Shown here in pieces: positions 1-8,918 of a stretch of DNA of 64,000 nucleotides. Under the pieces are notes generated by a model. That model was not told where the DNA came from, did no database searches, and saw only the letters and a program-made list of their open reading frames with translations. Each line of letters opens with the position of its first letter. The stretch's first letter is position 1. Made by a program: the position numbers and the translations under genes. This DNA is from Pseudomonadota bacterium. Its GTDB lineage: Bacteria > Pseudomonadota > Alphaproteobacteria > Rhizobiales > Rhizobiaceae. The stretch spans positions 124,001 to 188,000 of the forward strand of contig JAEYDD010000075.1 in assembly GCA_023404095.1 (NCBI GenBank), written 5' to 3'.

Positions 1-46
1 CTGCAGAGGCGTGTGCCGCGTCGATGCTGTACTGGATGCTCGTCAT
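1..46 (-). CDS. cpaE: CpaE-like pilus assembly ATPase, N-terminal end only (cut by window edge)
   Basis: Downstream of cpaD on the minus strand an ATG at 46 opens a frame that stays open to the window edge; only 15 complete codons are visible (MTSIQYSIDAAHASA). The identification rests on position: in rhizobial Tad loci cpaE, a MinD/ParA-like ATPase that helps localise the pilus machine, follows cpaD. No domain can be seen in this fragment. It lies 32 bases after the cpaD stop, consistent with one operon. The ribosome binding site is weak. Confidence 0.55.
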   Translation of the reverse strand, partial: MTSIQYSIDAAHASA

Positions 47-78
47 CTTCAAGGCCCCGTCACTGTTCGCTCACACCG

Positions 79-777
79 TCACTCGCTCATTCCATAGTCG
101 CGATAGTCCTGGATCACCGTGCCGCGGCGCTCCGCGTCGATGGACGTCATGCCGCGCGGGCCGACGAGGTCCATGGGATTTGCGATCTGGGCGGCAAGGT
201 TTGCCTGGCTCGCGCAGCCGAAATTGTAATACTGCCTGTTTTCCATCGTGTTCAGCGTCAGGTCCTCCGGCCACTGGCCGCAGGCGTTGGTCTTCGCCGT
301 AGTGGAAACGAAGGCCAGCCGGATCGGTGCGGCATCTCCCTGTCCCGCAGCGCTGTATGACGTTTCTATGATGCGCTTGCTGGGAACGCCTTCCTTGACG
401 AGCGTGGTGCGGATCTCCTTGCGAAGCGATGCTGCGGCCCCGGCATTGTGCGACCCGTGCGGCACCATGATCTGCACCGTTCCCTTCGATTTCGCCTCAT
501 AGTCCTGCGCAAAGCCGCGAATGTTGTCGCGCATGGCAAGCGTCAGCGCGCGGTCGCCGGAGGCGACAGGCACGTCGAGGGTGTGCTCGGCTTCGGTCAG
601 CACGATCGGATGGCGCGTGCGGTAGTCGTCCGGGATCGACCCGGTCGCCGTCGCGTCCTTGGACGCGCAACCGGCCAGCATGGCCGCCGAGAGGAGGAGA
701 GAGGCCGTGACGAGGCGGGAGATCGGCATGAGGCGGTGCCTTTCGACAGGGGCGGGGAAGCGTGTGGGTTCGGTCAT
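79..777 (-). CDS. cpaD: CpaD pilus assembly lipoprotein
   Basis: CpaD is an outer-membrane-associated lipoprotein that supports the CpaC secretin of the Tad/Flp pilus. The protein has a basic N-terminus, a hydrophobic stretch and a lipobox ending LAGC, followed by an acidic and Gly/Ser-rich periplasmic domain of about 200 residues with the DUF-type CpaD pattern (TLAMRDNIRGFAQDY, then a long C-terminal part with several Cys). The start is uncertain. A GTG at 795 overlaps the cpaC stop as GTGA, the ATG at 777 was taken here, and the ATG at 729 would give the most typical lipoprotein signal peptide. Its place between cpaC and cpaE supports the name. Confidence 0.85.
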   Translation of the reverse strand: MTEPTRFPAPVERHRLMPISRLVTASLLLSAAMLAGCASKDATATGSIPDDYRTRHPIVLTEAEHTLDVPVASGDRALTLAMRDNIRGFAQDYEAKSKGTVQIMVPHGSHNAGAAASLRKEIRTTLVKEGVPSKRIIETSYSAAGQGDAAPIRLAFVSTTAKTNACGQWPEDLTLNTMENRQYYNFGCASQANLAAQIANPMDLVGPRGMTSIDAERRGTVIQDYRDYGMSE

Positions 778-791
778 TTCCGTGCCCCCGC

Positions 792-2354
792 TCACTTGTA
801 GATGAAGCCGACGGAGCCACTATATGTGCCGGCGGGCACACCTGCTTCCTTGCGGCCGTAGATCTGGTTGACGCGACCGAGGAAGAAGCTTGCGGCGTCG
901 TTCGTCGGGTTGAAATTGTCGTCCGGCTTGTTCAGGGCGGTTCTGGCGACAGGGCGAACCAGGTAGGGCGTCGCGATGATCACCATTTCCGTCTCGTTGC
1001 GGACGAAATCCTTGGATCGGAACAGGGTGCCGAAGATCGGGATCTTCGAAAGACCCGGATAGCCGGACATCGCCTGGCGGATATCGTCACGCACAAGACC
1101 TGCGATGACGATCGAGCCGCCCGAGGGCAGTTCGACGCTGGTCGATGCCTGCCTGCGGCGGATGCCGAGAGCGGTGGCGCCCGGAATGGCCTTCTGGCCG
1201 ATCAGCGACGCAGATCCTTCCAGTGTCGGCTCGGAAACTTCGGTCTCCACCTTGAGGCTGATGCGCCCCGCTGACAGCACGACCGGCCTGAAATTCAGGC
1301 GGATACCGTAATCGACTGTGTCATAGGTGCGGGCGACTTCAGGCGCGCCGGTATCCTCGTTTGCCTTGATGCTCTGCTCGCTAAGGACCTTGAAGTCGCC
1401 GCCGACATAGAACTTTGCCTGTTCGCCCGAAATGGCAGTAAGGCTCGGTTCGGCCAGCGTGCGCATCACACCGGCCTGCTCCATCGCGCTGATATAGCTT
1501 GCGATTGCTGTGCCGCCGATCGTTCCGGTCAGAGCGCCGCTGGTCGCCCAGTCGATCGCACCGCCGAGATTGGTGGGATTGCGGAAGGAGATACCGCCGT
1601 CGGTACCGGTCACCGAGCCGTTGAAACCGAGCTGCTTCAGCACCTGGCGGCTGACTTCGGCCACGGTGATCTTCAGCGTGACCTGGTCCTCGCCGTCGAT
1701 CTTTAGCATGTTGACGACCTGCGACTTCTGTCGATCTTCGCCGAAGATGGCAGCGTCGCCGTTGTTGCCCTGGGCCGTCACGGTGCGCGTTGTCGCTTCA
1801 CCGCCCGTCAGGAAGACATCGGCCAGGCGTGCGGCCTGCAGCGCGTCCTGCGGGGTCCGCACGGTGCCTGTCAGCACGATGTTGTCGGAAATGATCTCGA
1901 CGGAAATGTCGGAATCGGGGATGAACCGGCGAAGATGCGCTTCGAGCCCGGAGATGTCCCGCTCGACGGCGAGGTCCAGGCTGACGATCTCTTCGCCATT
2001 CGGTCCGAAGATGAAGACGTTCGTCTGTCCGATCTCCTTGCCGAAGATGTAGATGCGGCGCGAGGTCCGCGTCACTGCATCCGCCTTCATGGGGTCGGCC
2101 ACCAGAATGTCGTGCGCATCGGTCGGAAGATCGACGACGATGGCCTTGTTGAGGCCTAGCTTCAGCGACTTGCGAGCCCCCGGTCCGGCATTGGCGATGC
2201 GGACGATGGAGGCGGAAGCCGCTTCCGCCCTGCTTGCCGCTCCGTCGATCATCGCTGCAGGCATACCGGACAAGGCGAGGCAGAAGCTCAGCCCGCCGGC
2301 AACCGAAGCCCGAAATTTCTTCCCGATTTCACGCACCTTGCGCTCCTGCTTCAC
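792..2354 (-). CDS. cpaC: CpaC/RcpA-type secretin of the Tad pilus
   Basis: This is the outer-membrane secretin that forms the exit channel for the Flp pilus. It has 520 residues with an N-terminal signal peptide, then the pilus-assembly N-terminal domain (about residues 60-135), a BON-like segment with ERDISGLEAHLRRFIPD, and a C-terminal secretin domain with the typical VELPSGGSIVIAGLV and GYPGLSKIPIFGTLFRS signatures. Translation probably starts at a GTG that overlaps the cpaB stop (GTGA), showing coupling. The length is normal for the alphaproteobacterial family. Confidence 0.93.
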   Translation of the reverse strand: MKQERKVREIGKKFRASVAGGLSFCLALSGMPAAMIDGAASRAEAASASIVRIANAGPGARKSLKLGLNKAIVVDLPTDAHDILVADPMKADAVTRTSRRIYIFGKEIGQTNVFIFGPNGEEIVSLDLAVERDISGLEAHLRRFIPDSDISVEIISDNIVLTGTVRTPQDALQAARLADVFLTGGEATTRTVTAQGNNGDAAIFGEDRQKSQVVNMLKIDGEDQVTLKITVAEVSRQVLKQLGFNGSVTGTDGGISFRNPTNLGGAIDWATSGALTGTIGGTAIASYISAMEQAGVMRTLAEPSLTAISGEQAKFYVGGDFKVLSEQSIKANEDTGAPEVARTYDTVDYGIRLNFRPVVLSAGRISLKVETEVSEPTLEGSASLIGQKAIPGATALGIRRRQASTSVELPSGGSIVIAGLVRDDIRQAMSGYPGLSKIPIFGTLFRSKDFVRNETEMVIIATPYLVRPVARTALNKPDDNFNPTNDAASFFLGRVNQIYGRKEAGVPAGTYSGSVGFIYK

Positions 2355-3160
2355 TGGTTGGCCGCGGGCGAGTTGGCCCTGACGATCTCGCCGGATTTGA
2401 TGACCTGGATGGTCGGAGCGCCGTCGCCGCCGCTCAGCAGATGTTCCGCCGCCTGGGTATCTTCTTCCTGGGCATCGGCTACGCTGCGAAGCGCCAGCTG
2501 CAGCCGTTCGGCCATCTGCTGGGCAACCGTGATCACCTTTGCCTGGTCGGGGGTCAGTTCCAGCGTGGCGGTGGTGCCGACGACGGTCTTCGAGCCGTCG
2601 TCCTTCTCCTGGATCTGCTGATCGATGGCCAGCACGCGGACATTGTTGAGAATGGTCTCCGTGATCTTGGCGTCGTCGTCGCCTTCACGGACCATGATCA
2701 CGTCGACGCGGTCGTTCGGCAGGATGAAGCCGCCGGCACCGGTCGCAACCGAGATCTCCGTCGATACCGCCCGCTTTCCTGCGGGGAGCAGCGAGGACAT
2801 GATCTTGCTGCTGGAATCGGCGATCTTTTCCTGCCGGATCGGCTCTCCGTTGAAGATTGGCATGCGCACGACGGCACCTGCGAGCTTCTCCAGGGCATCG
2901 GGCCGACCCTGCTCGGTAATGAAGCCCTCGACGACGTTGCCCTTGGGCCACTCGCTCCAGCCGATCGAATCGGCATTGAGCCGCGCGCCGATCGGAAGGC
3001 TTTGCTTGGCGATCAGAACGTTGATGGTCGGTTCGCGTTCGACCACCGGCTGGCTTGCGACGGAGATCTTGTTGCCGCGGGCGAGCTGCAGCGCGAGATA
3101 GCCTGCAACACCGGCCGACAAGACGGCCACTGCCAGAATAATGATTCGCGCCGGTTTCAT
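2351..3160 (-). CDS. cpaB: CpaB/RcpC pilus assembly protein
   Basis: CpaB is a periplasmic, membrane-anchored Tad component that works with the CpaC secretin. The 269-residue product begins with a single transmembrane segment (ARIIILAVAVLSAGVAGYLAL) and then a SAF-type domain (VLIAKQSLPIGARL), followed by the RcpC domain with VDVIMVRE. I chose the ATG at 3160, which has an AGGGGCG ribosome binding site. A TTG at 3181 in the same frame would add seven residues. It is the first gene of cpaB-cpaC-cpaD-cpaE, and two CtrA-like half-sites lie upstream. Confidence 0.9.
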   Translation of the reverse strand: MKPARIIILAVAVLSAGVAGYLALQLARGNKISVASQPVVEREPTINVLIAKQSLPIGARLNADSIGWSEWPKGNVVEGFITEQGRPDALEKLAGAVVRMPIFNGEPIRQEKIADSSSKIMSSLLPAGKRAVSTEISVATGAGGFILPNDRVDVIMVREGDDDAKITETILNNVRVLAIDQQIQEKDDGSKTVVGTTATLELTPDQAKVITVAQQMAERLQLALRSVADAQEEDTQAAEHLLSGGDGAPTIQVIKSGEIVRANSPAANQ

Positions 3161-3218
3161 GGTTCGCCCCTGGACGTGCAAGATTGCATCGTCACATTGC
3201 GCACCAAATGGTATAATT

Positions 3219-3250
3219 ATGGTTAATGAGTTGCTTAAGGATGTGGTTAA
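3219..3250 (-). promoter_or_regulatory. Two CtrA-type half-sites upstream of cpaB
   Basis: On the minus strand, TTAACCAT (3226-3219) and TTAACCAC (3250-3243) lie about 60-90 bases upstream of the cpaB start. TTAACCAT is the half-site form recognised by the alphaproteobacterial cell-cycle regulator CtrA, which controls Tad pilus genes in Caulobacter. The motif is seen directly; CtrA control here is inference. Confidence 0.45.
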
Positions 3251-3391
3251 CGAAGCGTTGCGCGGTGCACACTATGATACGTTGCCGGGATTTGCCTTCA
3301 ATCTTTAATTGCAATGGCTAAAGTCGGACGAGAATTCTCAGTCCCGGCGTTCGAAAATCACGCTTTAAGCAAGCCGTCGCGGCCGGCGGCG

Positions 3392-3904
3392 TCAGTGGAA
3401 GGTGGCGAGGGCAGCCTGCATGAGGGGCGATGCCGGATAGGCGACAAAGGCCGCAATGCCGATCGCGATGCCATAGGGCACCTTCTTTTCCGTCAGCAGG
3501 TGATCGGGAACCGGCAGGCCGGATGCGAGGATCGTGTTGGAACGGGCGCGCAGCGAGAGCAGCACAAGCGTGAGAAGGCCGCCGAAGACCGACACGTAGA
3601 GCAGGTAGGACACCAGCGACGCACTCATTCCGAACCAGACGGAACTCGCGGTCAGAAGCTTCGCGTCACCGCCGCCCATGACGTTCGCAGCGAAGAGCAT
3701 GAAGCAGACGCCGAAGACCAGAAGGCCGGCAAGAAGATGGAGGCCGATCTGCGCGAGCGTCAGTCCCGCCAGCGGTGCAACAAGAATAAATGACGCGAGA
3801 AGAATCGCAGAGACGCGATTTGGTATCGTCATGGTGAGCAGGTCGGATAACGCTGCAATCGCCAGGCAAATCGGAAATACGACAAAGATAGCTGCTTCGG
3901 TCAT
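3392..3904 (-). CDS. cpaA: CpaA/TadV prepilin peptidase
   Basis: This is an A24-family membrane aspartic peptidase that cleaves the Flp prepilin and the TadE-like pseudopilins. The 170-residue product is nearly all hydrophobic, with several membrane segments. The two family signatures are visible: an Asp in LSDLLTMTIPNR near residue 21 and the GGGDAKLL motif near residue 75. The short length is usual for stand-alone CpaA, which lacks the methylase domain of PilD. It is encoded between cpaB and the pilin gene, each with its own gap of 150-230 bases. Confidence 0.93.
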   Translation of the reverse strand: MTEAAIFVVFPICLAIAALSDLLTMTIPNRVSAILLASFILVAPLAGLTLAQIGLHLLAGLLVFGVCFMLFAANVMGGGDAKLLTASSVWFGMSASLVSYLLYVSVFGGLLTLVLLSLRARSNTILASGLPVPDHLLTEKKVPYGIAIGIAAFVAYPASPLMQAALATFH

Positions 3905-4060
3905 AAGCTCTTCCTCACCTGCCCAGTATTGCCCGACGAAAATTAAGAAATCGCGACCGGCTTTGGATCGCGATGGACCGCTGCGGAAATGAAGAGAGGA
4001 CCGGCCCCTTGGGCGCGGTCCTCAATATCATGCTACTTTGCGTGTGTAGCGTCTACGGCA

Positions 4061-4249
4061 TCAGCCGGCGGCCGGGATCGCTTTTTCGTCGAGCTTGTCG
4101 GACAAGCCGTTGAACGTGTCGTCCAGGGAGCCGCCGAGGGCGCTGGCGCCGCCGATCAGGGCGACGGAGATCAGGGCAGCGATCAGGCCATACTCGATGG
4201 CGGTCGCGCCGGATTCATCCTTCAGGAAGCGAGCGAAGATCTTGGTCAT
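4061..4249 (-). CDS. pilA: Flp/Fap-type class IVb pilin
   Basis: This is the major pilin subunit of the Tad pilus. The 62-residue protein has a short basic leader, the prepilin cleavage site before ATAIEYGLIA (cut after Gly14, with Glu at position +5 of the mature form), and one hydrophobic helix, followed by a short tail containing FNGLSDKL. A good AGGAGA ribosome binding site precedes the ATG. A single pilin copy is seen here; rhizobia often carry several. Confidence 0.95.
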   Translation of the reverse strand: MTKIFARFLKDESGATAIEYGLIAALISVALIGGASALGGSLDDTFNGLSDKLDEKAIPAAG

Positions 4250-4615
4250 GGGAATTTCTCCTAACTCCAGGGTTTTGGTTCAGCACGTCCGACAACTGTT
4301 TGCCGTTGTTCGGATGACTGCAACCTACACGGGCCCGATTGCTGGCTGCTTAAGGAAGTCGGTTACTACAGCGTTAACGCAGCTTCCCGAATATCGTGGT
4401 AAACAAAGGGGCAACATCGCCGCTAAAATGCGCGCTATCGCTCGCGTGTATACCGGGTATACTGAGCGCGGGTCCATTTTTCTTACTGTTGCGATATCGT
4501 TGCCAAGGGGCACTCCCGCAACGCTCGGTGCGACAGGAAGAAAGCTTCAGGCCCTTAAGTCTTCATTCACCATTCGAGTCCATCTTCTAGGCGACCTCAG
4601 TTCGGGACATTGCAG
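4250..4615. other. Intergenic region between divergent pilin and secretin-N-domain genes
   Basis: 366 bases with no plausible gene. It must hold the promoters for the pilin (minus strand) and the secretin-N-domain protein (plus strand). I see no textbook sigma-70 promoter or full CtrA site (TTAA-N7-TTAA); isolated TTAA and TTAAC tetramers occur around 4350-4380. Confidence 0.5.
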
Positions 4616-5053
4616 ATGAGAACCGCTGGCACACTTGCGACCTCCAGGGGCATCCGCCTCGCCATTGGCGCTCTCCTGCTTCCCACCTGTTTGGCGGCAG
4701 GCGTCGCCCTTGCCGAAGATGGCGAGATGATGCGGGTCTATATGGATCACGCACGCGTACTGAAGCTCGACCGTCCGGTCAGCAAGGTGATCGTCGGAAA
4801 CGCCGAAGTCGCCGATGCCACGGTCGCGGACGCCAAAACCATCGTGCTCACCGGCCGCAATTTCGGAACGACCAACCTCGTTCTACTGGACGCGGACGGC
4901 AACGCGATCGTGGACGAGCGCATCCTCGTCTCCATCGACGAGGGCAACACGGTTCGGGTCTTCCGCCAGACCGAGCGTTCCGTACTCTCCTGTACGCCGA
5001 TCTGCGAACAGCACGCCGATCGCGGTACGAATGCGGCCAGCAGCGGTCCCTGA
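4616..5053 (+). CDS. Free-standing pilus-assembly/secretin N-terminal domain protein
   Basis: A 145-residue exported protein: a signal peptide (cleavage near VALAED), then one domain of about 85 residues that resembles the N-terminal domain of CpaC encoded nearby. Both share a pattern of hydrophobic strand, VxVGNxxVADATV and then GTTNLVLLDxDGN. No secretin channel domain follows; the protein ends in a short tail with two Cys (SCTPICEQ). It may act as a periplasmic partner or cap of the Tad secretin. The start is the ATG at 4616; a TTG at 4610 is possible. It is transcribed away from the pilin and towards the TadE-like genes. Confidence 0.8.
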   Translation: MRTAGTLATSRGIRLAIGALLLPTCLAAGVALAEDGEMMRVYMDHARVLKLDRPVSKVIVGNAEVADATVADAKTIVLTGRNFGTTNLVLLDADGNAIVDERILVSIDEGNTVRVFRQTERSVLSCTPICEQHADRGTNAASSGP

Positions 5054-5249
5054 CGCATTTTCCACCGTCACGTCCTGCGTGAAAGTGAGAAATGTCTAAA
5101 ATGCTTCGCTCGCCGCTCACGAAAAATAAACGTTCTATCTTCTAGGCTGGTTGACATGCGTCCCTGCGCAGCCGTTGCGGCCGCCTGACGGGACTGCGCA
5201 CGGGTCTGTGCGTCGATTGTCCGCGGATGACGGCGCGAGTTTGGGTGGG

Positions 5250-5876
5250 ATGGCGACCATGCTGACGGCATCGAGCGGATTTGGGGAAAGAGCAAGGAGC
5301 AAGCTGAAAGGTCTGCTGCGGGAACGCTCGGGCGGATCCGCTCTGCAATTCGCAATCCTGGCCCCGATGTTCTTTGTGGTCGTCTTTGCAACCATGGAAA
5401 CGGTTGCTTCCTTTGCCGCCGAGCAAGTCCTGGTCAACGCCAACGACAAGATCGCCCGCAAGATTAGAATGGGCGAAATTACCTTCAATACCGGCCAGCC
5501 GACCGACGTGAAGGATGAAGCGGCATTCCGCGCCAAATTCTGCGAGGAACTCACCATCATGATGACCTGCACGCTGCAGGAAATCGACATTCCTTCCCGG
5601 CTATTCCTCGACGTGCGGAGCGCTCCGAGCTTCGCGGATTTGCCGCCCAACACGGTTCCCCGGACCGGAGATCCGAAGACAGGCCCGCTCGACACGACCA
5701 AGTTGAAATTTTCGCCGGGCGGAAAATCCGCGATCAACATCGTCCGCGCCTATTATCGCTGGCCGGTTATCCTGGATTTCATGCGGCCTTACCTTGCGAA
5801 CCTGCAGGCGCCAGACGGTTCGTTGAGCGACTATCTCCTCGTCGCAACGGCGGTCATCCAGAACGAGGAATATTGA
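5250..5876 (+). CDS. TadE-like pseudopilin
   Basis: A TadE/TadF family protein, a minor pilin-like component of the Tad pilus with one N-terminal membrane helix. The 208-residue product has the motif GGSALQFAILAPMFFVVVFA near residues 28-47. The position usually held by a conserved Glu (AVEFA) is Gln (ALQFA). The rest is periplasmic with several Cys. I chose the ATG at 5250; an ATG at 5259 is an alternative, and upstream in-frame codons look non-coding. Its TGA overlaps the ATG of the next gene (ATGA). Confidence 0.82.
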   Translation: MATMLTASSGFGERARSKLKGLLRERSGGSALQFAILAPMFFVVVFATMETVASFAAEQVLVNANDKIARKIRMGEITFNTGQPTDVKDEAAFRAKFCEELTIMMTCTLQEIDIPSRLFLDVRSAPSFADLPPNTVPRTGDPKTGPLDTTKLKFSPGGKSAINIVRAYYRWPVILDFMRPYLANLQAPDGSLSDYLLVATAVIQNEEY

Positions 5877-6463
5877 TGACGAAGAGCACGAGAACATCGA
5901 GTTCAGGCCTGAAGGCTGCTTTCCGCAGACTGATGCGCGCGCGCGATGGAGCGGGTGCTGTCGAGTTTGCCATCGTGATGCCTCTGCTGCTCGTCGGTTA
6001 CATTGGAGCCTACGAAATCTCCGTCGCGTGGTCCTTCACCTCCAAGGTCGGGCGTTCAGCGGCCACGATCGCCGACGTCGTCGCCCAGGGTGACACCGTA
6101 TCGACCACATATCTCGACGAGATGCCGTCGATAGCGTCGAACCTTCTGGCACCCTACACTGTCAACAACTACACCCTGAAAATCAGCGGCATCCAGATCG
6201 ACGACAACGGGAATGCCACGATTGCCTGGTCGCGCAACCAGGCCAAGGGCGTGCCTTACGTCAAGGGCACGACCGTGCAACTGCCCTCGGAAATGACGAA
6301 GGTCAAATCCTTCATCGTCAGGACCGAACTGACGATGCCCTACAAGGTGCTGGTGGCCATCCCCGGTGCGACCGCCGAGACGATCAAGTCGATCAATCTC
6401 CATCGCACAAGCTACAGCCGTGCGCGATTGGGCAGCACCATCACGTGCGCGACCTGTGGCTGA
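5876..6463 (+). CDS. TadE/TadG-like pseudopilin
   Basis: The second TadE-type protein, 195 residues, translationally coupled to the previous gene. It has the canonical GAGAVEFAIVMPLLLVGYIG helix, with the Glu that matches the prepilin-peptidase recognition position. A periplasmic domain of about 150 residues follows, containing SGIQIDDNGNATIAWS and a CATC pair at the C-terminus. There is no von Willebrand domain, so it is shorter than true TadG. It is probably processed by CpaA and assembled with the other pseudopilin. Confidence 0.83.
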   Translation: MTKSTRTSSSGLKAAFRRLMRARDGAGAVEFAIVMPLLLVGYIGAYEISVAWSFTSKVGRSAATIADVVAQGDTVSTTYLDEMPSIASNLLAPYTVNNYTLKISGIQIDDNGNATIAWSRNQAKGVPYVKGTTVQLPSEMTKVKSFIVRTELTMPYKVLVAIPGATAETIKSINLHRTSYSRARLGSTITCATCG

Positions 6464-6605
6464 CGCCGATTTTTCTTGAGCCAGTCCCCTCTTCCATGCC
6501 ATTCCGACCCTAGATAAGCGTTTTTGAGCCGCGGCGCATATAACCTTCCGGAGTGCGTCCGGAGGCCCTGCGCCCGCTGCCAACCCCGATGTCGATAGGT
6601 GAAAG

Positions 6606-7835
6606 ATGGCGAGAGCCTTTCTATTCGTGCTGGATTCCTTCGGTATCGGCGGCGGACCGGATGCGGCCGACTTCGGCGACGACGGCGCCGATACGCTCGG
6701 CCACATCGCCGAATTCTGCGCTGCCGGTGCCGGCGACCGCGCCGGGCTGCGTCACGGGCCGCTGAAGCTCCCCAACATGTCCGCACTTGGTCTGCTGCAT
6801 GCGGCCAAAGCTGCCTCCGGGCGATTTCCGGACGGAATGGAAGTGCCTGCCCGCGTCTTCGGCCAGCATGGCGCGGCCAGCGAAGTCTCGCGCGGCAAGG
6901 ACACGCCGTCGGGCCACTGGGAGATCGCCGGCACGCCGGTGATGTTCGATTGGGGATACTTCCCTGCCGAAGGTGAAGCCTTTTCCGCCGATCTCGTCTC
7001 CACCATCTGCGAGCTCGGAAAGGTGCCGGGCATCCTCGGCAACTGCCATGCTTCCGGCACCGACATCATCGCCCGCCTCGGCGAAGAGCATATCCGCACC
7101 GGCAAACCGATCTGTTACACTTCCTCCGACTCTGTCTTCCAGATCGCCGCGCACGAACGCCATTTCGGCCTCGACCGGCTGCTGGCCTTCTGCCAGACCG
7201 TCCGTATCATCCTGGACGAGTGGCCTGGCGGAAAGGTCGGTCGTGTCATTGCCCGCCCGTTCGTCGGCGAAACCCCGGCAACGTTCGAGCGGACCGGCAA
7301 CAGGCGCGACTATTCCGTTCCGCCGCCGGAGCCGACCCTGCTCGACCGCCTTGCCGAGGCTGGGCACACGGTGCATGCGGTGGGGAAGATCGGGGATATC
7401 TTCGCCCACAAGGGTATCGGCCGGCTGACCAAGGCCAATGGCAACATGGCGCTGTTCGACGCCACGCTCAAGGCCATGGACGAGGCGGAGGCCGGCAGCC
7501 TCGTCTTCGCCAATTTCGTCGATTTCGACATGCTCTACGGCCATCGCCGCGACGTTGCCGGCTATGCGGCGGCACTTGAGGCCTTCGACCGGCGCCTGCC
7601 GGAGGTGGACCGCAAGCTTCACGCGGGCGATCTGGTGATCCTCACCGCCGACCACGGTTGCGACCCCACCTGGCGCGGCACCGATCACACCCGCGAGCGC
7701 GTGCCGATCATGTGCTTCGGGCCGGGTATCCGCTCCCGCCTTCTCGACATCCGCCCGACGTTTGCCGACATCGGCGAGACGATCGCAAAGCATCTCGGCA
7801 TTCCGCCGGGGCCTCATGGACGCAGCTTCCTGTGA
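6606..7835 (+). CDS. deoB: Phosphopentomutase
   Basis: DeoB interconverts (deoxy)ribose 1-phosphate and 5-phosphate, linking nucleoside phosphorolysis to the pentose phosphate pathway and to DeoC. The 409-residue length fits the family. An alkaline-phosphatase-type metal-binding start (FLFVLDSFGIGG), a cap domain with SRGKDTPSGHWEIAG, and the C-terminal metal site LTADHGCDPTW plus TDHTRE are all visible. It is the first gene of a plus-strand run with add and upp, and faces the deoA-deoC operon on the other strand. The stop overlaps the likely GTG start of add. Confidence 0.97.
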   Translation: MARAFLFVLDSFGIGGGPDAADFGDDGADTLGHIAEFCAAGAGDRAGLRHGPLKLPNMSALGLLHAAKAASGRFPDGMEVPARVFGQHGAASEVSRGKDTPSGHWEIAGTPVMFDWGYFPAEGEAFSADLVSTICELGKVPGILGNCHASGTDIIARLGEEHIRTGKPICYTSSDSVFQIAAHERHFGLDRLLAFCQTVRIILDEWPGGKVGRVIARPFVGETPATFERTGNRRDYSVPPPEPTLLDRLAEAGHTVHAVGKIGDIFAHKGIGRLTKANGNMALFDATLKAMDEAEAGSLVFANFVDFDMLYGHRRDVAGYAAALEAFDRRLPEVDRKLHAGDLVILTADHGCDPTWRGTDHTRERVPIMCFGPGIRSRLLDIRPTFADIGETIAKHLGIPPGPHGRSFL

Positions 7836-8800
7836 CGCGGATGCTGAAAAAGGCGGAGCTCCACTGCCATCTCGAAGGCGCCGTTCCGCCGGCGCTGGCC
7901 CTGGCGCAGGCGCGTAGATATGGCGTCTCCACGGACGCCTTCATCAAGGACGGCGCCTATGTCTGGCACGATTTCACCAGCTTCCTCGCAGCCTACGACG
8001 CCGTGTCCGGCCTTTTTCGCAGCGAGGACGACTACGCGCTTTTGACCGAAACCTACCTCGACGAATTGGCAGCCGCCGGCGCGATCTACAGCGAACTCTT
8101 TGTCTCGCCCGATCATGCGGAGGCCGTCGGCCTTGGCGCAGACGCCTATGTTGCCGGCATCGGCAGGGGGATCGAGGTGGCGCGGGCGCGTAGCGGCATC
8201 GAGTGCCGGATGGTCGTCGTCGGATTGAGGCATCGCGGCCCGGAGCGGGTCGAATGGGCGGCGCGGTACGCTGCGGCCGCCCGAAATCCGCTGATTACCG
8301 GCTTCAACATGGCGGGGGATGAGCGCCTGGGTGCTGTCGCCGACTTTGCCCGCGCCTTCGATATCGCCCGAAACGCCGGGTTGGGGATCACCATTCACGC
8401 CGGCGAATTGAGCGGTGCGTCGAGCGTGCGCGACGCGCTCGACGTCGTCCGCCCGACCCGCATCGGTCATGGCGTGCGCGCCGTCGAGGATCCCGGCCTC
8501 GTGACGCGGCTGGCCGACGAAGGCGTGGTGCTGGAAGTGTGCCCAGGCTCCAATGTGGCGCTCGGCGTTTTTTCCGACTTCGTCGCCCATCCGCTCCGCC
8601 GCCTGCAGGCGGCAGGCGTGAAGGTGACGCTGAATTCGGACGATCCGCCCTTCTTCAAGACGTCGCTTGAGCGCGAGTACGAGATCGCCTCGCGTGTCAT
8701 GGGCTTTTCCGACGAGCAACTGGATGCGATGACGAGGACAGCGATCGAGGCTGCCTTCGTCGACGAGGAGACGAGGACACGGCTGCTCGCGCGGCTCTGA
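7832..8800 (+). CDS. add: Adenosine deaminase
   Basis: Converts (deoxy)adenosine to (deoxy)inosine, which PunA can then split. The 322-residue protein has the metal-binding HxH in AELHCHLEGAV (His11 and His13), the third zinc ligand region GITIHAGEL, the catalytic HGV segment (RIGHGVRAV), and the NSDDPPFF motif near the C-terminus that carries the last Asp ligand. I chose the GTG at 7832, because it overlaps the deoB stop as GTGA and the extra VTR matches the usual start of rhizobial homologues. The ATG at 7841 is the alternative. Confidence 0.95.
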   Translation: MTRMLKKAELHCHLEGAVPPALALAQARRYGVSTDAFIKDGAYVWHDFTSFLAAYDAVSGLFRSEDDYALLTETYLDELAAAGAIYSELFVSPDHAEAVGLGADAYVAGIGRGIEVARARSGIECRMVVVGLRHRGPERVEWAARYAAAARNPLITGFNMAGDERLGAVADFARAFDIARNAGLGITIHAGELSGASSVRDALDVVRPTRIGHGVRAVEDPGLVTRLADEGVVLEVCPGSNVALGVFSDFVAHPLRRLQAAGVKVTLNSDDPPFFKTSLEREYEIASRVMGFSDEQLDAMTRTAIEAAFVDEETRTRLLARL

Positions 8801-8918
8801 TCACGCTCGCCGGGGCCGCAACCGGGGATGACGCAATGCCACCGCCTGCAGTCTCTTGCGGGATATGGAGCGAATGTGAAAAAAGAAGGGATCAACCAAC
8901 ATGACGGAAGGTTTGGCC

